Shown here one piece after another: positions 1 through 8,744 of a DNA stretch of 11,772 nt. Origin of the DNA: Funneliformis mosseae (Eukaryota > Glomeromycota > Glomeromycetes > Glomerales > Glomeraceae); NCBI GenBank assembly GCA_910592005.1, contig CAJVPP010003393.1, forward strand, positions 1 through 11,772. Reading direction: 5' to 3'. Position 1 is the stretch's first letter. The number at the start of each line of letters is the position of its first letter. The translations under genes were made by a program, and so were the position numbers. The notes below the pieces were generated by a model, which ran no database searches, had not been told where the DNA came from, and saw nothing but the letters and a program-made list of their open reading frames with translations.

Positions 1-120
1 CTTGTTTCTGGATTTTGTACTAAAAATAAACAAACTAAATAAACTATAACCGATAAACAAATACCGGACACTATTGTCCTAATAGCAATCGTGTATTCGC
101 GTATTACAATCTGTAAACAA

Positions 121-158
121 CCGATACCCGCTTATCGGATCGGGTGTCGGGTTCAAAA
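121..158. repeat. GGGT/ACCC motif block with a small hairpin
   Basis: CCGATA (121-126) and TATCGG (133-138) form a 6-bp stem with a 6-base loop that contains ACCCG-type sequence. Two further CGGGT motifs follow directly. A similar GGGT/ACCC block occurs at 745-782 on the other side of the BED-like fragment. Paired blocks like this could be subterminal binding repeats of a hAT-like element, but I find no clear terminal inverted repeat or 8-bp target duplication. The rest of 1-311 is ordinary AT-rich sequence with no gene that I can see. Confidence 0.35.
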
Positions 159-311
159 TTTGTTTTGTCCCGAAAAATATGAAAACAGCTGTAAAGTTAT
201 AAACAAATAAATTAATAAGTATTTTATCTTCATAACATCATAAGTGTGACAAATAATGATCTAATATTTATTTTAACATTTTTTTAAAAAAAATAGTTTT
301 TATATTTGATT

Positions 312-613
312 ATGGTTTGCAATAACAAATCTCAAAAAAAACGAAAACAGATTATTAATAATGAGTCTGACCTTAATAGTAATGTAGATCTGTTCGGCAG
401 GCAAAATGTTGATCGACCGCCCGCAAAAAAAAGCTGATTATTAAGCCACGATCTAGCTGGGTTTAGAATTATTTCGATATTGTTAATGATAGTGTATACA
501 CTCAACACAAAGTTATTGATGGTGATGAAGTAGAATGTGGAGTAAGATTATTCACACTGGATCAACCGGAAATTTATTCAAACTTGCACGAAAAATATTC
601 AATATATGTTTAA
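312..613 (+). pseudogene. Broken N-terminal fragment of a BED zinc-finger (hAT-like) transposase
   Basis: An ATG at 312 opens a 41-codon frame rich in Lys, Asn and Arg (basic KKRK stretch near residue 9), typical of a nuclear-targeted N-terminus. It stops at 435-437, just after an A8 run (425-432). A one-base shift at that run continues into another frame at 434 that reads SSWV, a TAG where Trp is expected (464-466), then NYFD, and later EVECG, ending at TAA 611-613. Trp-x-x-Phe followed by Cys is the start of a BED finger, which leads many hAT transposases. The second zinc-ligand half is poorly preserved. Possible traces run on to about 740. No catalytic hAT domain follows, so this is a 5' fragment or a deeply decayed copy. 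The assignment is an inference from a short motif; a domesticated BED protein is the alternative. Confidence 0.4.
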
Positions 614-744
614 ACAAGTAATATTGTCAAATCTGCTAATTCTACTGAACACTTTAAATTGTATCCTACTAAAGTACAATCACGCGCTATCATCAGGAAA
701 TCACTTTGTATCCGGATCTACCCATATATTCTTATATATTGTAA

Positions 745-782
745 AGGGTAAAACGGGTAATACCCGTTAAGGAATCGGGTAA
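745..782. repeat. GGGT/ACCC palindromic block
   Basis: A 17-base palindrome (752-768, AACGGGTAATACCCGTT) lies between GGGTA (746-750) and TCGGGTAAC (775-783). It carries the same motifs as the block at 121-158 and the two bracket the BED-like fragment. It could be a protein-binding repeat near the end of a hAT-like element. This is seen directly as a palindrome; its role is inferred. Confidence 0.4.
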
Positions 783-789
783 CCTTTTT

Positions 790-1700
790 TTTTAATTTGG
801 CTGACGGGTCGCAGCTCTAAGTACAAGAATATTGCCGGAAAATTTATTTGATATACTGCGTCAGATTTCGTGACATGTGATTAAAATCAGGTAAATTTGC
901 AGCCACAAAAATAACACAGTGCCGATGCAAATGTTAACGATCACGATTTTCTCAGCGATCAAATATGCGAAAAGGATCAAGAAAGGTAATATGTCCGCTT
1001 ATATTTTAGCATCTATAGAGCCGGAAAAAAATGATTAGCATCATGATGATATTCTTCTAGAATCTAACCGATCAATAAAATCAACAAATCTTGTTATTAC
1101 TTTGCGGATATTCTCATTTGATTGATCAAGGATATTGACGATGTAAGTTTGAGTAGATTTTATTAGTTTCGCTTGATTTTTGCTTATATTTGCGCAAGGC
1201 AGATAAAAGGATTCACTAACCGTCTCATCTTCTTTTTATATGATTTCTAGTGGTCCAAGAATCGAATTTTGGAATCCTCCTTTAGAGAGATTACACAATC
1301 ATGATTCATCATGAATATTGATCAACACGCACTCCTTAAAGTTACATTGATGTTACCCTATAACCCTGGATCATCAAAGGTCTTTTTTATTATTACATGA
1401 GTATCTGCGGGAAAGTTCGAGAATATTACGCGTCTAAAGTCTTACGTCACACAGCAATCATCTTGGCAATAATTTTTACGAATCAAATTCTGGGATGATA
1501 ACTTCGTTGCGATAGAGCAAAATTGATCGAGAAATATTTTAGAAATATACAGTTTATTGTCAAGATCGTACAAGATCTGAAAACATAGAAGATCGCTCAG
1601 TTGTGGAACAACACTTAAAGGCACATTTTGTTTTTAACTTCTATTCGTGCCCATACAAATCTACCAACAACCCATGCATAGCATTATTATATTAAAAAGA
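790..1700. other. Unassigned moderate-AT stretch, perhaps a decayed gene
   Basis: This stretch is visibly richer in G and C than the following desert and contains one convincing intron-like segment (1143-1250). Short coding-like runs exist on the plus strand, for example after the intron (W-S-K-N-R-I-L-E from 1251) and at about 1537-1695, but each is broken by stops. A 60-codon open frame also exists on the minus strand at 1442-1624. None matches a family I recognise. It may be the remains of a host or transposon gene. Confidence 0.3.
1143..1250 (+). other. Intron-like segment
   Basis: The segment begins GTAAGT (1143-1148), has CTAAC (1216-1220) as a candidate branch point 30 bases before its end, and finishes in TTTCTAG (1244-1250) after a pyrimidine-rich tract. 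At 108 bp it is the size of a typical fungal spliceosomal intron. The flanking sequence reads ...D-I-D-D then W-S-K-N across the junction, but stops occur on both sides. It is probably a relic of a spliced gene on the plus strand. Confidence 0.4.
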
Positions 1701-2939
1701 TGCGTAAAGTTATTAGTAAATGTATGCTGATCAATTATGAGTTATATTAGTATTGTTCAGAATTCTTTCAAATCCATACAAATACTAATCTTACAAGTTT
1801 ATATTAGGTTTTTTTTCTAATTGTTATTATCTCTATTTTAAGGTTTATAGTTTTTAGAAATTACTTTAATAATAATAAGAAATTTTTTTATAACAAGAAA
1901 TTTTGGTATTTATTTTTCTTCATTTTTTCCAATGATAATAATTAAATTTGACATGTCAAAAAATTTAAATTTTTTTAGCTTTTCTTTTAACATTAGAATT
2001 TTATTTTTTAAAATAGCAAGTTATTGAATCACTATCATTATTTTTTTTATATTTTCTATTGATAATATTACTTAATATAAATACATTTATTATATATAAT
2101 TCATCCCTTTCACTATGTCTATATCTGATAATATACAGTATATTATTACTTATATAATGATTTATGAAAATTTGAAAATGCAAATCTCTTATTTGAATAA
2201 ATTTCCTATTAACATTAAAATTATTTTAATAACATATGTGAAAATTGTAAATTAATTTAAATAATAACACTGATAATACATGTGAAAAACAAAAATAAAT
2301 TAAATATAAGTATAAAGATATTAAAAAATGACTTAAATTTAAAATTCAAATCCTAATCAAACTTAGTCTTAAATATATTATGTAATACATTATTATATAT
2401 TATTTTATGAAAAAAATTTTTTCAGACTTCTATTTAAGAAAGAATAAATCATAAACATAACAATAAAAGAAAAAAAATTTATAAATAATCAAATAATATT
2501 TGCATCTAAAATTACTTGTTTAAATTCATTTTGAATTTAACAAAATATATAAACTTTATTTTTGCTAATTTTTTATTAAAATTTTGTTATATTTTTTACA
2601 TTTTTACAAGCTTTAATATAATTTTATCTTTTTTAGAGTTTTATAGACTTTTTTAATAAAGTTTTAATATAATTTTGCTAAATCTTACTTTTTACTATTT
2701 AAATAACTTATAAAACCTTTAAGTTTTATTTAGTAATCTTATTTGCATCTTAATACTTCAACAGATTTATTAAACTATTTTAACTTCTAATTACCTTTAT
2801 TTTAAATTATATTTGAATAATAATCTTAATTTAAAGAGAAATGAACTTATAGATTATAATAATTTAATAATTACTATTACTTTCTTTAAAGAAAAAGCTT
2901 TATTTATTATACTGAAAAATAATTATTTATAAAAAACTA
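1701..2939. other. AT-rich desert, no gene seen
   Basis: This is very AT-rich sequence with long A and T runs and no open frame with recognisable content. The minus-strand 60-codon frame at 2001-2183 is made of Ile/Asn/Tyr codons, as chance AT-rich frames are. Given what is hidden further along (4166-7260), it may be decayed transposon DNA, but I could not identify any block here. Confidence 0.5.
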
Positions 2940-2965
2940 CAGTCAGACCTCTCTAAATGCACCCT
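2940..2965 (+). repeat. Left terminal inverted repeat of pogo-like element
   Basis: These 26 bases are exactly the reverse complement of 3717-3742, and a TA precedes them. The GTGCATTTAGAGAGGG copy at 2985-3000 is complementary to part of this end, so the left terminus alone can fold into a long hairpin. Confidence 0.85.
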
Positions 2966-3050
2966 TTCAGGATCGAGTAAAAGAGTGCATTTAGAGAGGG
3001 TGTGCATTAATGAAAAATATACATTTTAACAAATTTTTATAATATAATCA

Positions 3051-3460
3051 CTCACCTTCGAATGATCTAATGCTTGAGAATCTGGTAGCCACAAGAAGGT
3101 AAATAATTTAATATTAAATTTTTTGATTGATTAAAAAATAAAAAAATATTAAAATATTTTTTAATAGCACTCACCTTTGAACGATTCAATACTTGAGAAT
3201 CCGGTAGTTACAAGAAGGTAAGTAATTTAATTGTTTGTTTGATTGATTAAAAAAAAAAATAAAAAATATAAAAAATATCATAGGACTTACCTCCGAATGA
3301 TCAATGCTTGAAGAATTCGGTAGCTACAAAAGGTAAGTGATTTTAGTTGTTAGTTACATTGATTGATTTAAAAAATAAATATAAAAAATTTTTTTTCACA
3401 TGACTCACTTTCGAACGATCCAATGGTTGAAGAAATCTAAGATCGTCAAGTCATGCAAGA
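3051..3460. repeat. About 118-bp tandem repeat, three full units plus a partial one
   Basis: Units start at 3051, 3170, 3286 and 3404 (spacing 119, 116 and 118). Each has a conserved core of about 45 bases and an AT-rich spacer containing GATTGATT. The core is flanked by arms that are inverted copies of each other: CTTACCT on the left and AGGTAAG on the right, with CCGAAT/ATTCGG inside in the third unit. The arms read as splice donors (GTAAGT/GTGAGT) on both strands, but no matching acceptor is apparent. Units 1 and 2 differ at 8 of 44 core positions, every one a transition. The fourth unit diverges after about 20 bases and runs into a coding-like tail. Confidence 0.8.
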
Positions 3461-3515
3461 TTATAATGATGCTAAAGAGTCAAGGCTAAAAAAAGCTGCA
3501 TGTGTACTAAATTAA
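3423..3515 (+). pseudogene. Short coding-like tail inside the pogo-like element
   Basis: An ATG at 3423 reads M-V-E-E-I, a TAA, then D-R-Q-V-M-Q-D-Y-N-D-A-K-E-S-R and K-K-A-A up to TAA 3513-3515. This charged, mixed composition is unlike the Ile/Asn/Lys of chance frames nearby. It could be the last part of an ancestral pogo/Tigger transposase left after internal deletion, or captured host sequence. I do not recognise a domain, so the identity is open. Confidence 0.25.
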
Positions 3516-3716
3516 TGAATAAAAAAAAACATCAAATTTTCAACGGTTCTATTATTTTATAAAATAGTCACGTGACATGAATTTAGAGATCAGATTGTCA
3601 TATCAAAGGACAGAAAAATTTCTTGCACGTGCAGAACTTAGAGGGTACATTTAGCCTCTAGTCCCAAGCTTGAGATCAGAACATTGTGTGCATTTAAAAA
3701 AGGTGTGCATTTATAG

Positions 3717-3742
3717 AGGGTGCATTTAGAGAGGTCTGACTG
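3717..3742 (-). repeat. Right terminal inverted repeat of pogo-like element
   Basis: This is the exact reverse complement of 2940-2965 and is followed by TA at 3743-3744. Three directly repeated GTGCATTTA motifs (3688, 3705 and 3720) lead into it. Confidence 0.85.
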
Positions 3743-3744
3743 TA

Positions 3745-4165
3745 TCTGAGTTATCACATGAATATTTAGATATTTATTTATTATAAAATATATAATTAAA
3801 TATTACTATATATAATTTTATTAGTATTATAATTTGTAATACAATAATTTATCAAATAAAATTGTTTAAATTAAATATTTAATAAAAATTTTTTAGATAC
3901 ATATATTTAAAATATCTCAATATAGTTTAATTGTTACTAATTTAAACTATAAAATAATATTAAGATTATTCTGATTGATTATTTAGATTAAAGGTCATTA
4001 GTCTGCAAAATTCAGGTATTTTCTTAATAAATAGTAGAATTTAAAACATTTAATTCTGACTAGAATTTAATAAAATTTTATAATTTAGATTAAAACTATG
4101 ACATATGAAAATATGATTATACAATAATTAGATCATAAAATTTTTCCCATAATATAACTAAAAAA
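3745..4165. other. AT-rich stretch, nothing recognisable
   Basis: This AT-rich sequence lies between the pogo-like element and the first coding-like codons of the decayed DDE transposase. I see no convincing promoter, repeat or frame. It may include that element's 5' untranslated and terminal region, but no terminal inverted repeat was found. Confidence 0.4.
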
Positions 4166-4598
4166 ATGAGCATAATACTATCAAAAACTAGCAAAAAAAG
4201 AAAAAAACTATAAAAGATACTAATAATTCAAGTTCAAATGAAAATGATAATACAGAGAATAAAATTGAATGAATTGATAACAAAATCAATGATAAAATTT
4301 TTCAGTTTTAATAAAAAATATGAAAACATTAAAAATATCTAAGTATTCATTAATAAATTTGAAAAATTTTTGTACAACTAATATTAATAAAAAATCAAAG
4401 TATTGAAAAATTAAAAAAAGATAGACAAATATTATTATCTAAAAAAAGGATTTAAAAAAATTTAAATAGTGAAATACAAAATATTAATATTCATAATAAA
4501 GATAAAATTAGTAAAAAAATAATCATTAATTTATAAAATATGCATCTTTTATTGATCAAATTGAATATAAATTATAAATTAAAAATTAAGAGTTAACT

Positions 4599-4910
4599 TT
4601 AGAATATAAAATATGGCTTAAAGCAGTTTAATATTACTTTCAACTTCTTAGAAAAAAATATACAAAATTAAAAATAAGCTAAATTGTTACAGAATTTTTA
4701 AACTGTAAAATATAGTTTGCATATTATATCAAAAGTTAGGCTAAAATATTTAAAAATTACGATAATATTTTCAAAGATAATTATAAATATTTTAAAGGAA
4801 GTAATATTCTTGATAATGAGAATGTTCAATTAAAAGTAGTTTCATATTTGTGATAATACAAATTTGACGTTACTGTGAAAAGTTTTTGTAGTTTTATTAG
4901 TGAAATAATT
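4599..4910 (+). other. N-terminal domain block of the decayed DDE transposase
   Basis: A single frame (codons start at 4599) runs about 104 codons with six internal stops and reads as protein: L-E-Y-K-I-W-L-K-A-V, then Y-Y-F-Q-L-L-R-K-K-Y-T-K, and after 4797 G-S-N-I-L-D-N-E-N-V-Q-L-K-V-V-S-Y-L. The last part resembles the segment before the DDE core in these fungal transposases, where a helical DNA-binding region leads into the catalytic domain. After about 4911 the reading shifts frame (P-S-V-S-I-E-N-K-I). Confidence 0.5.
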
Positions 4911-4929
4911 TACCTTCTGTTAGTATAGA

Positions 4930-6060
4930 AAATAAAATAATAATTAGGTCAAATTAATTTATAATAAAATAACTTTAATTGATTAAATTTTTAAGTACTT
5001 TAAATTTAATATTAAAATGAATAAGTAACAATTGAATTTTTACATAGTAAATCTAAAAATAGAATTTGAAAATGATGAATATGATTAATATACTATTTAG
5101 AATGATCAACATAATTTATTATTTTATATTATATTATATAATAAAATTTTAAAATAAAATAACTTGTTATTTAATAATTATAAAAAGACAAATTTAAATT
5201 TTCTTATTAAAATAAATCAAATAGTAAAATAGTTATATTTTAAATAATATATTATAATTAATTTTTAAATAGAATATTTATTATTTATTAATATTAAAAT
5301 ATGGAAAATTGTATTTAAAACATCTTGTTACATATCTTAGCTATAACACCCTTTTTTATTTTTCTTAATAATAAATTATTTTATTAAATATTTTATAAAT
5401 AAGATTTTTAAATGCAAAATTTAATTTAGAAAACTTTTACTTAATATATTAAAGATAGTTTTATAGATAAAATTTTCAGTTATAAACAGTTTTTTGAAAT
5501 TTTTTAAAAAAATTCTTATTTCATTACACAACTAATCTTTTGTTTTAATTTGCTAAATTTTTTGATATTACACATAATCTTAAATTTTGATTAGATAAAA
5601 TTTTAGATATTACAAATAATATATGTAATAGAATGTTACAATTAGATTTATCCTTAAAATATTTATTAAAATAAAAAAATAAATTTTTTTAATGTAATAT
5701 AATGAGTTTCTTAAAATATTTACTTTTATTTTTGTCATATAATATAAATTATCTAACTTAAAAATTATAAAAATAGATCATCTCAAAATTAAAGCTTAAT
5801 TTTATTTATTATATTATACAAAAATAGAAATTAATCTCATAGCCTCTTTTTTTTAGCAAATCTTTTATATATTGATAGATATAAAAAAGAAAATATTATT
5901 ACTTATTAAAAAAAAATTTCTTAAATTATAAACAAATATTAAATTTTTCTGTAAATAAAGATAAATTTTTTTAATTAACATATTTTTATTTACAATATCA
6001 AAAGTTAATATCAAAATTTATTGATAAGAAATATGAAACTCAAGCTAATTTTGAATTAAA
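4930..6060. other. Unresolved middle of the decayed transposase
   Basis: Only weak traces of coding remain here, for example about 4918-5000 and Y-E-T-Q-A-N-F-E-L-K near 6030-6060. The distance between the N-terminal block and the first-Asp block exceeds what I would expect for the family by several hundred bases. I could not find inverted repeats or a recognisable insert in it. Related short words (GATATTACA at about 5564 and 5606) recur, which is not informative at this AT content. Confidence 0.35.
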
Positions 6061-6069
6061 GAAAAATAA

Positions 6070-6340
6070 TGCTTACATATTTTTATTATTTATAATAAGA
6101 TGATTTTTCAATTAAATAATGAATAAAAATCTGATTAGAAACCTATAAATGAATAGTTGTTACATAAAAATATTAAGGATAATCTATTTATATCAGTAAT
6201 ATTTTAATAGATATTATCAGAAAATTAAAATTAAATGAAGATGATATTAATGACAGAATTTTACATATAGTATATGTTATAATTAATCTTAAAAAAATTA
6301 TGACAAATGGTAAAATTTTGATCAATTAATTGATCAGATA
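6070..6340 (+). other. First-Asp catalytic block, decayed
   Basis: The frame at 6091 reads Y-N-K-M-I-F-Q-L-N-N-E where the family has a T-H-D-E-x-x-F-x-x-N-D-G type motif. The His, Asp and Glu codons now read TAT, AAT and AAG, each one transition from CAT, GAT and GAG, so the first catalytic Asp is lost. K-P-I-N-E follows at 6139-6153, then the S-I-Y-I-S...I-I-R-K-L-K-L-N-E-D-D-I-N-D-R region at about 6180-6260, with small frameshifts. The block is cut at TA 6339-6340 by the MITE. Confidence 0.5.
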
Positions 6341-6512
6341 CAATTAATTCTTATTATAACGAACTCTATATTCTAGATCTCAACTTCGCTATAAGGCTAT
6401 AGTGAAGATTTTAAGAGATTTAATTAGCCAATTTGCTATAACTAAAGTATTTTTATTATATTTGTTTAAAAAATTCATTATATTAAGAGTTTGTTATATC
6501 AAGAGTTAACTG
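6341..6512. mobile_element. 172-bp pogo-like MITE inserted in the decayed transposase
   Basis: The ends are imperfect inverted repeats: 6341-6366 against the complement of 6487-6512, identical at 21 of 26 positions. The right end reads CAGTTAACTCTTGATATAAC inward. TA flanks both sides (6339-6340 and 6513-6514). Four of the five mismatches are transitions. The centre holds a hairpin, CTTCGCTATA and TATAGTGAAG around AGGC (about 6383-6406). There is no coding capacity. TA target and CAGT ends place it in the pogo/Tigger group, in a different family from the element at 2940. Its end mismatches make it older than that element. Confidence 0.75.
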
Positions 6513-6591
6513 TATATATTAAAAAATAATCAAATTAAAGTAAATATCTAAAAATCCTTTTAATTTCTATTTATAACTATAAATTAAAACT

Positions 6592-7260
6592 TGAGCAATT
6601 CCAATTTTTGAAAAAACTCATTCTAGAATAATTATAATATTTGTATTTGATAATTTTTTCAATCATATAAATTAACTAATAATACTCTTAATATAGTAAA
6701 TATGAATCTTAATTCTAGTAAAAAATAGCCAATTATATGTAATACTATTTTTAATAGATAAATTTAAAGTATGATATTTCCTACTGATTATTTAAATAAA
6801 AATCTACGTAGAAAATTAAAAGGAATAAAAGTAATTTTGCAAAAATATGGTTTATAAGGATCAGAATTAAAAAGATTTTGTAATAATAAATAAGTATCAT
6901 TAAATAATCTATAATATTATGCATATCATATCTTGACTGTTTAAAAGAATTTCTTAATTAAAAACTAAATTTGCAAGAAGTTATTAAAGAACTTAAATAT
7001 AAAGTTATATTTTATCTTAAGTTTTATTATGAATTTAATTATATTGAAATATATTGAAGAACTATAAAATGTTATACTTAATAACATTGCAATTATACTT
7101 AAAAAGTTTTACAAAAAACAGTTTCTAAGCATTAAATTCAGTTTCTTTAAACTATATATAAAAATATATAATGAAATCAGCAAACTTTTTATTTTATTAT
7201 CAAATAGGATTAATAGATGTATAAGTTAAATATATATTAAAAAAGTATAATTTATATTGA
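6592..7260 (+). other. Second-Asp to Glu catalytic blocks, decayed
   Basis: From 6595 the frame reads A-I-P-I-F-E-K-T-H and reaches V-F-D-N at 6643-6654, where GAT (6649) would be the second catalytic Asp, kept. A shift leads to the frame at 6702 (M-N-L-N) running to about 6936 with stops at 6723, 6855, 6891 and 6912 among others. A further shift leads to L-Q-E-V-I at 6971 and E-F-N-Y-I-E-I-Y at 7031-7054, followed by TGA where Trp is expected. The Glu at 7046 is the likely third catalytic residue. After a one-base shift near 7129 the tail reads A-L-N-S-V-S-L and later I-G-L, ending near TGA 7258. Sequence between the MITE and 6592 starts with a GTAAAT-type donor and may hold an old intron. 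Confidence 0.55.
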
Positions 7261-8743
7261 GTTATTTTAGATTTTATTTTTGAAAATATTAATAAATTAA
7301 TAAAGTAAAATATTTTCTGATATGATTTAATTTTTTAACTAATCATAAATCAATATTATATATATTATATGATTTTTTTTTAAAAAACTTAATTTAAAAT
7401 AACTTAATAATTTATTATATCTCTAATTATATAACTTAACTTAATTACAAAAATAATTAGAAATAACAGTTTTGAGTTGTTTATGAAGAAACTGCTAAAA
7501 ATATTAAAAATGAAATACAAAACTTAATTTTATTTTTTATTTATTAAGTAAATAATTCTGATTATTAGTAATTATATATTAATTTATTAGTATTATAACT
7601 TTATTTATAAATAAAATATAGGTTAGAAATGCTAATTTTATATTTAATATAAAGAAACTATTAAAAATTATTACATTGATAGATTTTCATTTTTAAATTT
7701 AATGGAAAATTTTTTAAAACTATTATTAATTTTTAGAAAGAAAAAACTTAATTATATTTATATTAAAATAACAAAAAGTTATAATTATTAAAGTTTAATA
7801 CTATTATATAAGCAAAGTTATGAATTAGTATTTTTATATATAAAAATTGAATCAATCACTTAATTAAAACACTTTGCTACTTAAAAATATATTATATTAC
7901 ATTTTTAAAGTTTTATAATTGATATAAAAATTGGAAATAAATATGTGATTAATAGTAAATATATATATAAAATATATATAGTAATATAATAAATATTTAA
8001 CTTATTTGCAATTTTATTAGTTGAATTTTGTGATAATCATTTTGAAAATATTATATAATTATTAATTTGATAGGTATAAAATTGATCATTATAAATTTTA
8101 TTAAAATAGAAAAGTTAATTTTTGACCTATTAAAAATATTTTCAGGTTTTTTTTTTTTTATAAAAAATATAAGAATATTAAATATATCTATATTTTTTTA
8201 TAATAATTATAAAAATTTTAAAAAAAGTAGAAATTAAAAAGGATATTGTAACATTATATTAAAAATATAAAATTATAAATACTTATTTACTAGATATCAT
8301 ATATTTAAATTATTATTTAATAATATTTGTGATTACTATATCAAAAATTTAAACATTTAAATTAAAAAGAAGATATAATATTTATATATAATCATGTTTT
8401 TTATTATAAATGTTTTTCAGAATAATATAATAACTATAATATAAATAATTTATTTTTGATTAAAAAAATAGTATTTTTAATTATAAAAATTAATAGTATA
8501 AATTGTTATGACTTTTGATTATTTGAAAAAATTGTGATTTTTTTTAATTATTTAGAAAAAAATTGTAACGTTTTAATTATTTATTTAAGTTTAAAATATA
8601 TAAATGTTGTTATAGATCTTTGCAATATAATACTAAATTTAATTATTATATAATTTACTATATAGTCCCAAAAATAAGCATTATATAACATACTCTTTTA
8701 TAGTAATTTATTTATTTATTATATAGAATTTATTATATTATTA
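7261..8743. other. AT-rich desert, no gene seen
   Basis: This is the most AT-biased part of the window (only four G/C in 7741-7800). A T13 run lies at 8147-8159. Short protein-like runs occur, for example V-Y-E-E-T-A-K-N-I-K-N-E-I-Q near 7480-7523, but none long or distinctive enough to name. It is possibly older transposon sequence that can no longer be read. Confidence 0.5.
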
Positions 8744-8744
8744 T

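Larger units (their letters stand above)
2940..3742. mobile_element. Pogo-like non-autonomous DNA transposon (MITE), complete
   Basis: The element is 803 bp with perfect 26-bp terminal inverted repeats (2940-2965 and 3717-3742) that begin CAGTCAGACCTCTCTAAATG, flanked on both sides by TA (2938-2939 and 3743-3744). TA duplication with CAGT-type ends is characteristic of the pogo/Tigger branch of Tc1/mariner. The motif GTGCATTTA or a close variant recurs just inside both ends (2985-2993, 3002-3009, 3688-3696, 3705-3713, 3720-3728, and inverted at 2954-2962), probably as transposase-binding repeats. The interior has about 118-bp tandem repeats and a short coding-like tail (3423-3515) but no transposase, so it would need an enzyme supplied elsewhere. 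The perfect ends suggest a relatively recent insertion compared with its surroundings. Confidence 0.85.
4166..7260 (+). pseudogene. Deeply decayed fungal DDE transposase (Tc1/IS630-like, expanded), interrupted by a MITE
   Basis: No open frame of note survives, but reading the plus strand through stops and frameshifts gives a colinear series of blocks like a large family of fungal DDE transposases. The blocks are a basic Ser/Asn-rich start (ATG 4166, SKTSKKRKKT), an N-terminal helix-rich domain (4599-4910), a first-Asp block (about 6070-6340), a second-Asp block V-F-D-N-x-x-N-H (6643-6666), then MNLN...P-I-I-C-N-T-I-F and F-P-T-D-Y (6702-6791), L-x-x-K-x-K-G-x-K-V-I-L-Q (6804-6842), and E-F-N-Y-I-E-I-Y (7031-7054) with the likely catalytic Glu. 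The enzyme would have cut and pasted its own element. Differences from the remembered consensus are mostly C-to-T or G-to-A. The distance from about 5000 to 6000 is longer than expected and may hide another insertion. No element ends were found. Order and spacing of the blocks make chance unlikely, but the family match is by eye. Confidence 0.6.

Noticed and set aside
66..79. GGACA/TGTCC hairpin as a transposon end
   Set aside because: A 5-bp stem alone is expected by chance and has no associated target duplication.
1442..1624. A 60-codon minus-strand open frame
   Set aside because: No recognisable domain and a stop directly upstream. The plus strand has an equally protein-like but broken frame over the same bases, so neither is supported.
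2001..2183. A 60-codon minus-strand open frame in the desert
   Set aside because: Its composition is Ile/Asn/Tyr/Ser, as expected by chance at this AT content, with no motif.
3051..3460. CRISPR-like array
   Set aside because: The repeats are 118 bp apart, imperfect, with similar rather than unique spacers, and lie inside a eukaryotic-type transposon.
8656..8700. TATAGTCCC followed by AAAAATAAGCATTA as another Tc1-type end
   Set aside because: It resembles a terminal repeat start, but no partner repeat or transposase trace was found for it.
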